A stretch of 64,000 nucleotides of DNA from Anaerocolumna sp. AGMB13025 (GCF_029689925.1 NZ_CP121445.1:6506501-6570500); one strand, 5' to 3'; shown: positions 52,543 to 61,130, numbered from the stretch's first letter. Made by a program: numbers and translations. Notes: generated by a model from the letters alone, not told the origin.

Positions 52543-54207
52543 CTAATTATTTTGAGATGCATCGATTAGCGCTTTCAACTGTTTTTTGCTAATAACCTTA
52601 ATTTCTTTTATATGGCCTTTATCATTCCTTACCACCTGTAAAGCTGCAGATTCTTTTGAAGATACTCCTTCATTCAAATAAATATAAGCCCCATCAATCA
52701 ATGCTTCTACTTTTTTATCTTTGTAAATCCAACATTCAAATTTATTACTATAAGTTACACCCAATTCAATATAATCCTTTAAAGTATCCGCATCAGAACC
52801 CCCAGTTTCCATTGCGGAACTAGTTTCCACTGCGGAGTTAATGCCCTTTCCCTTAGTCTGTACTTGATAAGGTACATTATCAGTACTTTGTTCAACCGCG
52901 TCTGAATTTGAATGATACATCCAAAAATCAACTTCTTCAAAACCTGTAAGTTCATAATTTTTATCTCTGACTGCTTTAATTCCTATGGTTCCTGTGGCAT
53001 CCGTCAACCGGGTATATACATTCTTTTTTGTCTCATCCATAAAATAACCGACTGTTTGCTTTTTATAGATGAGTTTACCTTTCCCTTTATCATAAGATAA
53101 TCCAAATTTTTTATAGTCAGAGAACCGTTCTGATTTAGCTATCTCTCCAGCCAGTTCTAATTCAACAGCATAACTGGGATCTGCTGTTGTTGTATATTCA
53201 TAAGTAACAGCCGTACTGTTTGCGTTACTGTTAGTGCTGCTTGTATCTCTATTCTTCTCTGCTGCCGTGAAAACATTGGTAGAAGCCAGTATGGCAATTA
53301 CAGATAAGGCCATTCCCATAGCCGTCAATTTCTTATATTTCATAATTGTAATTATCCTTTCTTTAATTGCATTTTTACCAAATCCATTATAAATTACATT
53401 CATCCTTGCTTTTTGCTCTGCCAGACCAATCAGGGTATATGCATAAAACTGCTTTTCATTTTCACCCAGCATTGATAGTACCTTTTCATCACAGGATAAT
53501 TCCAAATCCCTGTTTAATAAAAAGTACATAACCCAGGTAAGGGGATTAAACCAATGCATACATAAAATTATCATTGATGCGAATTTTAACATATTGTCAA
53601 ATCGCTTAATATGAACCAGTTCATGAGTCATAACGCATTCCAGTTGTTTCGTATTCGACAAATCCATTATTTTAGGCAGTATAATTCTTGGTATAATAAT
53701 GCCATAAGTAACGGGTGTTGCTATAAAATCTGATGTCATTACCTTAATGTCCCGCTTTATTGGCTTATTAGCCAACCAGTGATTGATAAAGTCAGAATTA
53801 TTAATTGGCAATGCCTCCTGCATTCTTTTGTATTCTTTTCTATACAAAAAAAGAAATATTCCAAAAAACAAAACTGCTCCCACAAGCCATACTATGGTAA
53901 GAACAGGGAGCTTCTGATGCATTACACCAATAGTTGCGGCTTCCGTACTTTTAACCACACCGGAAGCAGATTGGCTTAAGATATCCCGATTGTTATAAAG
54001 AACTTCTTTATTGTCTGACAATGAAGCGATCAGATTCGCTATACTGAATTTCATGGGTATTGTAATCGGTAAAAGCATCCGCAATAATGCAATCTCCCAC
54101 AGTATTACAAATGTTCTTTTTTTCAGAAGATCAATGGACAGGCAGCGCAGGAGAATAATACATATAATTAAGATACCGCCTGAAATACTCATTTCAAAAA
54201 TATTCAT
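52543..54207 (-). CDS. BlaR1-like M56 metallopeptidase with duplicated unknown sensor module
   Basis: This protein of 554 residues (ATG 54207, GAGGTGTGGAGA ahead) has the BlaR1/MecR1 N-terminal part: membrane segments near 5-25, 33-55 and 105-125, zincin helix THELVHIKRFDN (His196-His200 region), and ELSCDEKVL with the third ligand. After a last membrane segment (near 298-315) the outside part is not a penicillin-binding domain but two similar modules of about 62 residues (about 364-426 and 478-540; shared pattern 'YxxxGxxYxxxxxxxIYKxxxV...VRxxxxxxxxxxxV'). It is co-transcribed with the BlaI-like gene upstream, whose repressor it should cleave on sensing an unknown signal. Confidence 0.85.
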   Translation of the reverse strand: MNIFEMSISGGILIICIILLRCLSIDLLKKRTFVILWEIALLRMLLPITIPMKFSIANLIASLSDNKEVLYNNRDILSQSASGVVKSTEAATIGVMHQKLPVLTIVWLVGAVLFFGIFLFLYRKEYKRMQEALPINNSDFINHWLANKPIKRDIKVMTSDFIATPVTYGIIIPRIILPKIMDLSNTKQLECVMTHELVHIKRFDNMLKFASMIILCMHWFNPLTWVMYFLLNRDLELSCDEKVLSMLGENEKQFYAYTLIGLAEQKARMNVIYNGFGKNAIKERIITIMKYKKLTAMGMALSVIAILASTNVFTAAEKNRDTSSTNSNANSTAVTYEYTTTADPSYAVELELAGEIAKSERFSDYKKFGLSYDKGKGKLIYKKQTVGYFMDETKKNVYTRLTDATGTIGIKAVRDKNYELTGFEEVDFWMYHSNSDAVEQSTDNVPYQVQTKGKGINSAVETSSAMETGGSDADTLKDYIELGVTYSNKFECWIYKDKKVEALIDGAYIYLNEGVSSKESAALQVVRNDKGHIKEIKVISKKQLKALIDASQNN

Positions 54208-54217
54208 TCTCCACACC

Positions 54218-54577
54218 TCATTTTAATTTTTCAACCATTTGTTTCAGCATTTTTATTTCGTCTTCCGACAAGCTCTTCTCATTTAGAAAAGCGGCAAAAA
54301 AGTTCATATTAGAACCATCATACATTTTCTCAATCAGTTCCTTTGTTTCATATTTCTGAACCTTTATCCTGCTAATGGCTGCTCTGCATATAAAATTTGG
54401 TTCTTCCCTTTCAATTGCTCCCTTTTCTATGCATTTCTTAATAACCGTATAAGTGGTATTCCGGTTCCATCCGATTTCTTCTTTCAGAAGCTTTGCAAGC
54501 TGCCCGGCCGTCATATCACCGTTTTTCCATAAAACCTCCATAACCTTTAATTCGGAATCAAATAATTTAATATCCAT
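54218..54577 (-). CDS. BlaI/MecI-family repressor (first pair)
   Basis: This protein of 119 residues starts at ATG 54577 (GGAGG four bases ahead); an upstream in-frame ATG would start inside the operator region. It shows the BlaI winged helix: FDSELKVMEVLWKNGDMTAGQLAKLLKEEIGWNRNTTYTVIKKCIEKGAIEREEPNF, then the dimer helices FLNEKSLSEDEIKMLKQMVEKL. The cleavage-site region of MecI (Asn-Phe) is matched by NF near the middle. It lies 10 bases ahead of its M56 partner. Confidence 0.9.
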   Translation of the reverse strand: MDIKLFDSELKVMEVLWKNGDMTAGQLAKLLKEEIGWNRNTTYTVIKKCIEKGAIEREEPNFICRAAISRIKVQKYETKELIEKMYDGSNMNFFAAFLNEKSLSEDEIKMLKQMVEKLK

Positions 54578-54621
54578 ATAACCTCCATGTGTCATTCTGA
54601 TTTGATATCTTTCGTCTAATG

Positions 54622-54696
54622 TTACTATTGCAATAGTCATCTTTAATTTAGACTATCACAATAGTCATTATGTGTCAATGACTATTTTAGTAGTCA
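54622..54696 (-). promoter_or_regulatory. Promoter and triple operator of the first BlaI-BlaR operon
   Basis: Three GACTATT/AATAGTC-type dyads lie at 54622-54639, 54651-54666 and 54679-54696, at 28-29 base steps. TTGACA (54678-54673) and TAGTCT (54655-54650) with a 17-base spacer are embedded among them, so BlaI binding would block the promoter. Confidence 0.8.
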
Positions 54697-54771
54697 TTTA
54701 TATTTCTGGTTATTAAATAAAACAGGTATTTATTCCTTATGTGTGTAAGTATCGTCCCAGGAATAGAACAA
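54697..54771. other. Short AT-rich spacer
   Basis: No feature is seen between the operators and the hairpin cluster. Confidence 0.4.
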
Positions 54772-54904
54772 AGAGTCTGGCTCGCCAGACTCTAGCGCTG
54801 ACGCGCTGTCACGACAGTGACAATCTTCCTTAAGTGCGTCATGCGCATCCTGCCTGGAAGGCTTTTTTATTGCATAGGTAAGTTCGAAGAAGTTTCCTAT
54901 GCAA
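54772..54904. repeat. Cluster of three perfect hairpins
   Basis: AGAGTCTGGC-TC-GCCAGACTCT (54772-54793), TGTCAC-GACA-GTGACA (54807-54822) and TTGCATAGG...CCTATGCAA (54870-54878 with 54896-54904) stand in series. The segment is richer in G and C than its surroundings. It looks like a mosaic repeat element; no gene is seen. Confidence 0.7.
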
Positions 54905-54905
54905 T

Positions 54906-54929
54906 AAGAAAAAGGACTGTTACCAGTCC
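54906..54929 (-). terminator. Terminator of the second BlaI-BlaR operon
   Basis: GGACTG and CAGTCC form a 6-bp stem with a 4-base loop, followed on the minus strand by TTTTTCTT. Confidence 0.75.
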
Positions 54930-54973
54930 CCTTTCTCAATACGTGCCATAACATAACTAAAATATTGTTTAGC

Positions 54974-56641
54974 CTAGTCTTTCACGACTCTGGCTGCACT
55001 TATAATCGGGCGATAATCATAAGCAGACACCTTAACGCCGTCTTTTAAATTTGAAGCATGAATGACCAAGTCTTTCCCTATGTAAATTCCATTATGACTA
55101 ACTGTATTATCTTCCTTAGTCCCATAAAAAATAATATCCCCAGGCTTAAGACTGTCCAGAGAAACTGTAGCAAAACTACTTGCCTGTTCCTCAATGGTCC
55201 TTGGGAGTTCATAACCTGCTTCTTTATAAACAGCCTGAACAAAACCACTGCAATCTACTCCGGTATTAAGGTCATTGCCTCCGTACAAGTAGGGAACACC
55301 TTTGGCTGTAATTGCATAATCCGCCACCATTTCACCACTGGCTGCTGAAGTTTTTGTATCCGATGAACCCACATCATTATTCTCGTTATTTGCGTTCTCC
55401 GGTTCTTTCACTGCTGTATCAGTTAAATCAGAATTAGTTGAAACCTCCGTATTCTCAGACTTATCAGTACTTTGATTCAACGTTGATAAGCTAGTTTCCT
55501 CCTGCTGATATGCAGTACTTTCCTTCTCCGTCGAAGCCGACACACTGGTACCATGATGAAAAGCCACAATTCCAATTGTAAATACCAAAAGTACTGTCAG
55601 GGTTACCAGTATATTACCGGAGCTTTTTTTTCTATGTTCCATGATAGAACCTAACCTTTTTTTCATATATTTCTTACCTCCAATCATATTTACAGTAAAT
55701 GCCCTATCTTCCAGGGTCATGGCATATCGTAATAAAAGCTTGCCATAATACAGACAATCTGATTTTGGTTTATTCAGCAGAACAAGTTCATCGCAGGAAG
55801 TTTCACTCCACTCCTCCAAATGTCTTGATACTACATAGCAAAATGGATTATACCAATGAATTGACCGTACTATAACACCTATTAATTTAATGATAGAATC
55901 CAATCTTTTTATATGGACAAGCTCATGTTTAATCACGAAATAAAACTCTCTGTCCGTATACATTTGGTCGGGCAAGACTATAAACGGGCAAAATATTCCG
56001 ATTGTCATAGGGCTATTGATAACAGCACATGTATATATCTTAGTCTTCCTAATCTTTATGAGCCTTTTGCCCTCTTTCGGATATAATTCATGCATACATT
56101 GTTCATATACCGCTCTTAACTCATTCTGGTCAAAGGGTAACATAAATCGTTTTAACCGTTTTAAAAAACTATAATAACGAATTCCATTTTTAAGCAGAAC
56201 CACCAAGCCTGCTATCCATAACATACCTAATAACCAATATCCGCTTTGGACTATTACAGAGGTTTTCATTGTTAGTAACTGCTTAAGAAAATACGGATAC
56301 CCGACTTGTGTCTTATCCTTAGAATTGGTATCTTTGGCTACGTAATTTGGCAGCAGGATCTGTGACTCTTTTGTGCTGAGTTTATTAGATCCTGGCATAT
56401 CGTTGCCGGGACTGACCGCAATATTATCCTCAGCTATCCGCGGCAAGCTGATGTAAAATAATGCACTCATACCATCAAAACGCATTGGCAGGAATAATCC
56501 AAGCAGCAGCACAATCCAAAGCCGGTATAGACAAACCGCAGATAAAAACTTCTTTATGTAGGCTTCTATAAGAACCAGTAAAATAATAAAGAATGCAATA
56601 TTAAGAGAATTTGACAAGAACTTATAAAAAAGAGATACCAT
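54974..56641 (-). CDS. BlaR1-like M56 metallopeptidase fused to an NlpC/P60 peptidoglycan hydrolase domain
   Basis: This protein of 555 residues (counting from ATG 56641) joins two enzymes. The N-terminal part is BlaR1-like: membrane segments near 12-30, 38-60 and 135-152, KHELVHIKRLDS (HELVH about 239-243) and ETSCDELVLL. A last membrane segment (about 341-362) leads to a Ser/Thr/Asn/Glu-rich linker (about 368-435) and an NlpC/P60 domain (about 437-550) with VDCSGF (Cys464), SHNGIYIG (His516) and VIHASN (His528). The P60 domain would lie outside, where BlaR1 has its beta-lactam sensor. It may cut or sense wall peptides and trigger cleavage of the adjacent BlaI-like repressor. The 5' end borders an interspersed repeat; the longer frame's first eight residues come from the repeat. 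Confidence 0.9.
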   Translation of the reverse strand: MVSLFYKFLSNSLNIAFFIILLVLIEAYIKKFLSAVCLYRLWIVLLLGLFLPMRFDGMSALFYISLPRIAEDNIAVSPGNDMPGSNKLSTKESQILLPNYVAKDTNSKDKTQVGYPYFLKQLLTMKTSVIVQSGYWLLGMLWIAGLVVLLKNGIRYYSFLKRLKRFMLPFDQNELRAVYEQCMHELYPKEGKRLIKIRKTKIYTCAVINSPMTIGIFCPFIVLPDQMYTDREFYFVIKHELVHIKRLDSIIKLIGVIVRSIHWYNPFCYVVSRHLEEWSETSCDELVLLNKPKSDCLYYGKLLLRYAMTLEDRAFTVNMIGGKKYMKKRLGSIMEHRKKSSGNILVTLTVLLVFTIGIVAFHHGTSVSASTEKESTAYQQEETSLSTLNQSTDKSENTEVSTNSDLTDTAVKEPENANNENNDVGSSDTKTSAASGEMVADYAITAKGVPYLYGGNDLNTGVDCSGFVQAVYKEAGYELPRTIEEQASSFATVSLDSLKPGDIIFYGTKEDNTVSHNGIYIGKDLVIHASNLKDGVKVSAYDYRPIISAARVVKD

Positions 56642-56643
56642 AT

Positions 56644-56755
56644 TAACACCCATTGCATAACACATCTGTAAGCAGCTGTGTTACTGCCACATATAAAAAA
56701 GGTTGAAAGAATCCATAAGTGGCATCCTCTCATTCATACTATTTTCTTTCAACCT
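56644..56755. repeat. Interspersed repeat, copy 2 (about 112 bp)
   Basis: The same element as 7892-8002, in the same orientation, occupies the whole space between the BlaI-like stop codon and the M56/NlpC start. Its right end overlaps the TAG stop of the BlaI-like gene, and its left end touches the start region of the next gene, where only a weak GGGTG ribosome binding site is present. Confidence 0.88.
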
Positions 56756-57158
56756 ATTCTTCCTCTAATTTCTTAAACCATATACTCAGTTCGTCTATTT
56801 CCTCTTTGCTTAATCTGTTACCTCCGGAAAATGCATTCACCAGCTGATATAAGGAATTATCATGATACCGTTCCACAAAAAGTGCTGTCTCATATTGAAT
56901 ATAGTCCTCCTGCATGACCGAGGGATAATAGTTACGTTCCTTTCCCTGTTTTTCACTGCGTAAGAAACCGCGCTCGATTAAACGGTTTAAGAGGGTAACC
57001 AAAGTCTGCAGCTTCCATCCTTTTTTATTTCCCAACTGATTCATTAGTGTTGTAGTTGTAATGGGAACGGTATTTTTCCAGATTACCTGCATTACTTCGA
57101 ATTCCGTTTCCGGTAATCTGGTTAAGTTATTTACTTTCTTATTATTGTTATTCTCCAT
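56754..57158 (-). CDS. BlaI/MecI-family repressor (second pair)
   Basis: This 134-residue protein is a BlaI-type repressor: TRLPETEFEVMQVIWKNTVPITTTTLMNQLGNKKGWKLQTLVTLLNRLIERGFLRSEKQGKERNYYP and C-terminal dimer helices. It should bind the ACANNTGT-like sites upstream and control itself and the M56-NlpC/P60 gene. ATAGGAGAGTATGAC precedes the ATG. Confidence 0.92.
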   Translation of the reverse strand: MENNNNKKVNNLTRLPETEFEVMQVIWKNTVPITTTTLMNQLGNKKGWKLQTLVTLLNRLIERGFLRSEKQGKERNYYPSVMQEDYIQYETALFVERYHDNSLYQLVNAFSGGNRLSKEEIDELSIWFKKLEEE

Positions 57159-57177
57159 GTCATACTCTCCTATATTA

Positions 57178-57227
57178 TCTACATTTGTCTATATTAATAA
57201 TATACACTTGTCTATAATAAATGTCAA
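57178..57227 (-). promoter_or_regulatory. Promoter and operators of the second BlaI-BlaR operon
   Basis: TTGACA (57227-57222) and TATATT (57204-57199) lie 17 bases apart on the minus strand. Two sites reading TCTACATTTGTCTATA (57178-57193) and TATACACTTGTCTATA (57201-57216) resemble the classical BlaI TACA/TGTA dyad and overlap the promoter. They differ from the GACTATT sites of the other pair. Confidence 0.75.
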
Positions 57228-57317
57228 TGCTAATTTTATCTAATTTTTCTATCCACTATGTACATCCTCTGATGGTAACAGAATCGTCCGTTCGTTACCT
57301 TGGGATAGCAACAAATC

Positions 57318-58274
57318 CTATCTCACAAGAATTTGAACAGGTACATTCAAATCCTTATTTTCTGCATATACCCTTGTTATTTCCTGATAATTAGCTTCTA
57401 CCTTTAGGGTCAGCTTTGCAATGGTATCTAATAAATATAAGTCCTCTTCAGTCAGTTCCTCATCCTTTGCCCCGACCAAACGCCAGGCTTTCCAGTCCAG
57501 GCCTTTACCTATCCGCACCAGATAAGGAACGGTTTCAACTTTATTTAATGCAGCAAAATCACGGAGTAACTGACCTCTTATAAACCAAGAACCGTGTAAA
57601 GAATCAATTCCCCACTCTGGTCTGATTGGGCAGCCTATTCCAAAGTTCTTAGGGTCAGCAGCACCTTCTCTGCACAAAATCCAGGCCTGTCCGGCAGTTA
57701 TAAATTCATCTGCCTTAAGATTGCGGGGGGTAAATGTATTTATACGCTGCAATGATTGGTTGTTTCCCCGGGCACGATCCATCCCCCAGCCTATTACTAT
57801 ACTTTGCTGAAAGGGGTCAAGCTGAGGGTCTGACATTACCCACCTCTCTCCATCCCAATATTCACAAATCCAATGGTCTTCATATTGACCATCCCATCCG
57901 AAATATACTGCAAACCCGCATCTGCTTCTTGCCGGAATGCCTTTTGCTCTTAGTAAAGCACACATTAAGGTAGCAAATTCACGGCAGCAGGCAATCACAC
58001 GGTTACTAGGATGGCGTGGAATTAAGAGATTGCTATGCTCAAGTTCTAACGCTTTGTCAAGTAAGTCCTCCATATAAGCAAACTTTTGAGTATATTCATG
58101 AGCTTTTATATACTCTACTCCATATTGCCCTACCCACCTATCATGAATAAGTAAGCCTTGTGCTGCCTGGTAGATTGCACCTGGATCAGCCGGCAGGCAT
58201 TCCGTAAATTCTTTGTATTTGTTAAGACTGGTAATATCACCTGGCAAGCTATAATACAGTAATACCTCATTCAT
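57318..58274 (-). CDS. Transglutaminase-like protein
   Basis: This 318-residue protein has a transglutaminase-like cysteine protease core: IACCREFATLMCALLRAKGIPAR (Cys97), QYEDHWICEYWD (His134) and WVMSDPQLDP (Asp149). There is no signal peptide, so a cytoplasmic role is likely; the family includes peptidases and peptide-amidases, and the substrate is unknown. The C-terminal half is helical. GTGGAGGATAAGAG precedes the ATG. A long stutter array lies in its leader. Confidence 0.82.
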   Translation of the reverse strand: MNEVLLYYSLPGDITSLNKYKEFTECLPADPGAIYQAAQGLLIHDRWVGQYGVEYIKAHEYTQKFAYMEDLLDKALELEHSNLLIPRHPSNRVIACCREFATLMCALLRAKGIPARSRCGFAVYFGWDGQYEDHWICEYWDGERWVMSDPQLDPFQQSIVIGWGMDRARGNNQSLQRINTFTPRNLKADEFITAGQAWILCREGAADPKNFGIGCPIRPEWGIDSLHGSWFIRGQLLRDFAALNKVETVPYLVRIGKGLDWKAWRLVGAKDEELTEEDLYLLDTIAKLTLKVEANYQEITRVYAENKDLNVPVQILVR

Positions 58275-58295
58275 CTCTTATCCTCCACTTATTTG

Positions 58296-58500
58296 TTTTT
58301 GATATTTTAGTCTTGTTATTTAGTCTTTTACCCTTTTATTTGGTCTTTATATTTACTCTTGAAATTTTAATCTTTTATTTGACCTTTTATTTAATCTTTT
58401 ATATGACCTTTTATTTGATCTTGTTATTTACTCTTGATGTTTGATCTTGCTAATTGTCTTGTTATTTGCTCTTGTTATTAATCTCGTTATTAATCCCGCT
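58296..58500 (-). repeat. 12-13 bp stutter array, about 15 units
   Basis: On the minus strand units close to AAATAACAAGATC repeat imperfectly from the stop of the AraC-type gene to the ribosome binding site region of the transglutaminase-like gene. No stop-free frame of interest runs through it. Confidence 0.75.
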
Positions 58501-58506
58501 GCATAT

Positions 58507-59349
58507 TCATGTTTCTATCACAGGAATCAATAACTGAAAACTATGAAAAGCAGGATCTTTAAATACTTCTTCATAAACCTCAATGTCATCGTAAGCCGCT
58601 ATTTCATACCCCAGACTTTTTGCATAACCAATGGTACCTGCATAGGCATCCGGTACACTGATAAACTCTGGCACCTCCGCCTGTAAAAAGGTTCTTTCCT
58701 GTACTCTGCGGCTTACCATGCCTGATGGAATATCCTGGGTACTGTTCACTCTTATGCCCGCCAAATATTTAAAATGATACTCCTCGCAATACTCATGTTC
58801 ACAAATGCCATACATAATCATCGGTTCACAAGAATGCTTCACTTCATCAGCCCGAGTAAGGAAATCACTCCACAGCCTGCCAATTGCTCCATCTAAATCC
58901 CATTTTGAAGCAGTACATTCCATTCCAATTACTTCAAAACCCTTTGTGTGCAGGATACTAAAGTTCATTTGTTGATTTTTAACTCTCTGTTCTTGCTCTA
59001 GGGTCTGTCTTTTTAAAGGCGGCGTTCCGTTGCTTTCTTTATACTTTTTAGGAGACACCCCATATATCCTTGCGAAAGCACGAGTGAATACATCATGGGA
59101 TTCAAATCCGTATTCATATGCAATACAAGCAATTGTCTTATTCGTTTTCATGATATCTTTCGCAGCCATTGATAATTTTCGTCTTAAGATATATGCACCA
59201 ACGGTATCTCCCGTCAACCGCTTAAACAACCGATAAAAATGCGGTACTGAAAAGCCTGCTGCGGCTGAAATATCATATAAACTTAGATCCCCCATTATAT
59301 TATCTTCAATAAAATCCAATGCTCTTAGCATGCTCTGATCCGTAGGCAT
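58507..59349 (-). CDS. AraC-family regulator with GyrI-like effector domain
   Basis: This protein of 280 residues (ATG 59349, AGAGG five bases ahead) has an N-terminal AraC double HTH (about 5-100: ALDFIEDNIMGDLSLYDISAAAGFSVPHFYRLFKRLTGDTVGAYI; IAYEYGFESHDVFTRAFARIYGVSPKKYK) and a C-terminal GyrI/Rob-like domain (about 125-280: GFEVIGMECTASKWDLDGAI...IEVYEEVF) that binds small amphipathic compounds. It probably regulates the downstream transglutaminase-like gene or itself. Confidence 0.9.
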   Translation of the reverse strand: MPTDQSMLRALDFIEDNIMGDLSLYDISAAAGFSVPHFYRLFKRLTGDTVGAYILRRKLSMAAKDIMKTNKTIACIAYEYGFESHDVFTRAFARIYGVSPKKYKESNGTPPLKRQTLEQEQRVKNQQMNFSILHTKGFEVIGMECTASKWDLDGAIGRLWSDFLTRADEVKHSCEPMIMYGICEHEYCEEYHFKYLAGIRVNSTQDIPSGMVSRRVQERTFLQAEVPEFISVPDAYAGTIGYAKSLGYEIAAYDDIEVYEEVFKDPAFHSFQLLIPVIET

Positions 59350-59456
59350 CTTTCCTCTCACCTCCAATTAGATTGTAACATGTAACATTATTTATATCTC
59401 GATGATTTTTATCAATTTCCTTTTTAAAAGCAATCGAATTTTAAATTCATCCTTGC

Positions 59457-59513
59457 AAAAAAGCGGTTATAGATGTATAGGTGACTCACACCTTAACATC
59501 AATAACCGCTTTA
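59457..59513 (-). terminator. Terminator downstream of the 200-residue helical protein gene
   Basis: AAAGCGGTTATAGATG and CATCAATAACCGCTTT type arms (one mismatch) are followed on the minus strand by six T. Confidence 0.8.
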
Positions 59514-59584
59514 TTTGCTCTGAGCAGGCTTTAAGGCTATTTAAAGCTGCAAAGAACCGGTTTTTAATTCATTTACTATATTTC

Positions 59585-60187
59585 TTACTCAGATACATCG
59601 TTACCACCGCCGGCAGATGCCAGCACCTCTGCCACCTCCACTACTTTTGGTGCATCCATCGTAAGCTCTGCACTGTCTGCCACTTCATTTGGATCTGGAT
59701 TCTGGTCAGCAGGCTTTTCATCCTCCCACAGGGAATCGTATTGTTTTCTCTCTTTCCGTTCATTCATCATAGCCACGTTTTTTGCAGACATATACATTAC
59801 CATGCTATATTCCATGAGCTTCTTTTCATCTGCGGCAGGCACTTTTCCGCCTTTCGAGATTCTTCTTGCTACCTCCGTAATTTTTGCCATATCCTTGGCA
59901 TGATCCGCCATGATATCCCCTTGCTGTTTGGCTACCTCTGCATTATATAAACCGGAACGGATCTCCATAACCCGCCCCATGAAATTATGGTATTCTTCAC
60001 ACTTTTCTGAAACAGCATTATAGGATAATTCAAGGGTTACAGCTTCTTCGGAAAATTTCTCCTTACCATTTGGAACGTTCTTACTTTTTTCTTCTAATTC
60101 TTTCTTTTTTTTCGCTAAAGACATCTTTTGATCCCAAAACTCTTCGAACCGTGCCGAATAAATCTTTCGCGCATCACCTATTTTCAT
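59585..60187 (-). CDS. Uncharacterised helical, charged protein
   Basis: I do not recognise this 200-residue protein. It is mostly coiled-coil-like helix (about 15-150; Lys/Glu-rich early part, MEYSMVMYMSAKNVAMMNERKERKQ later) with an acidic, proline- and alanine-rich tail (about 155-200). No membrane segment or signal peptide. AAGGAGGTAGTATC precedes the ATG. It is transcribed alone with its own terminator. A structural or secretion-substrate role is possible but not shown. Confidence 0.7.
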   Translation of the reverse strand: MKIGDARKIYSARFEEFWDQKMSLAKKKKELEEKSKNVPNGKEKFSEEAVTLELSYNAVSEKCEEYHNFMGRVMEIRSGLYNAEVAKQQGDIMADHAKDMAKITEVARRISKGGKVPAADEKKLMEYSMVMYMSAKNVAMMNERKERKQYDSLWEDEKPADQNPDPNEVADSAELTMDAPKVVEVAEVLASAGGGNDVSE

Positions 60188-60394
60188 GATACTACCTCCT
60201 TATTGTCCCCATATAATCCATTGTCAAAGATTATATCGTCATATAATTAATAATATTAAACCGTTTGGGTTTTAATGGTAGGAATCGCATCATTATTCAT
60301 AACATTGCTTCTCATTCTTTGCAAAAGCCTAGTTTCAAATTCAATCAATTTATCTATATTAATTTCTTACACAACCAATTGCTTTGTGTCAGCG

Positions 60395-60754
60395 CTATTT
60401 TTTACAATTCTTAAACCCCCGCGTTACACTTACTATACCGATTACTACAACATAGGTACAGATAGCTAACGCAATCATAGTAATTTCCGTTCCATAACTG
60501 TTGATGGTATTCGCCTGGATTGCCCCTAATATTCTAAATTGCAGATAAGTAACGAGTGCAATTAACCCAATATTAATAAAAAGCATATAAACCCCGGTTT
60601 GTCTGCTTATCTTTACTTTGTCATATTTGCTTTTTTCCTCTTTACTCAAGGTATTAAATCCAGTTACAAGATTGCTTCCTCTGCCTGTGAGCAAAATAAT
60701 ATTAACAAGTATCATAAGAGCTACAAGCCCCCAAATCACCCAAATAAACCACAT
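60395..60754 (-). CDS. DUF3784 membrane protein
   Basis: This 119-residue protein has three membrane segments and the DUF3784 signature GRGSNLVTGFNTLSKEEKSKYDKVKISR near 25-52. The function is unknown; such small proteins are often encoded in envelope or immunity loci of Firmicutes. AAAGGAGATAACTATT precedes the ATG. Confidence 0.82.
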   Translation of the reverse strand: MWFIWVIWGLVALMILVNIILLTGRGSNLVTGFNTLSKEEKSKYDKVKISRQTGVYMLFINIGLIALVTYLQFRILGAIQANTINSYGTEITMIALAICTYVVVIGIVSVTRGFKNCKK

Positions 60755-60778
60755 AATAGTTATCTCCTTTCAATTCAA

Positions 60779-61030
60779 TCAAATGCCTTTAATCAAATAA
60801 ATAATATCAATAGCAACTATTACGAACCACTGAACTATCATGCATGCAATAACAGTTTCAGCAAAATATATCGGAGCAGCAATCAATACACTGGTTGCAA
60901 TTGGTAAGAGTATCACAGCAACAATACCATTAAAACTTAAGTTCTTGCTTAATATACTGGTGTGGTATTCATCAAATCTTTTGAAATATAGGGCTGAAAA
61001 CAAATCAATCAGAATCACAATACCAATCAT
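60779..61030 (-). CDS. Small membrane protein, possibly N-terminally truncated
   Basis: From ATG 61030 this is an 83-residue protein with three membrane segments (about 1-16, 33-55 and 58-80). The same frame stays open upstream to 61120 and encodes LTPGLFFSDSIWSEF...YIGFG without any ATG, GTG or TTG, and no ribosome binding site precedes 61030. The upstream frame begins 10 bases after the stop of the leucine-rich protein gene, so the original N-terminus may be lost. Family not recognised. Confidence 0.5.
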   Translation of the reverse strand: MIGIVILIDLFSALYFKRFDEYHTSILSKNLSFNGIVAVILLPIATSVLIAAPIYFAETVIACMIVQWFVIVAIDIIYLIKGI

Positions 61031-61130
61031 ACCAAAACCGATATACTTTAGATTACCCTGGGTAATAAATTCTGACCATATACTATCAGAAAAAAACAGC
61101 CCAGGGGTAAGAACTATTAATCAAAACCTG

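Noticed and set aside
52543..57158. Beta-lactam resistance island
   Set aside because: BlaI and M56 proteins are present, but neither carries a penicillin-binding sensor, and no beta-lactamase or PBP gene is nearby.
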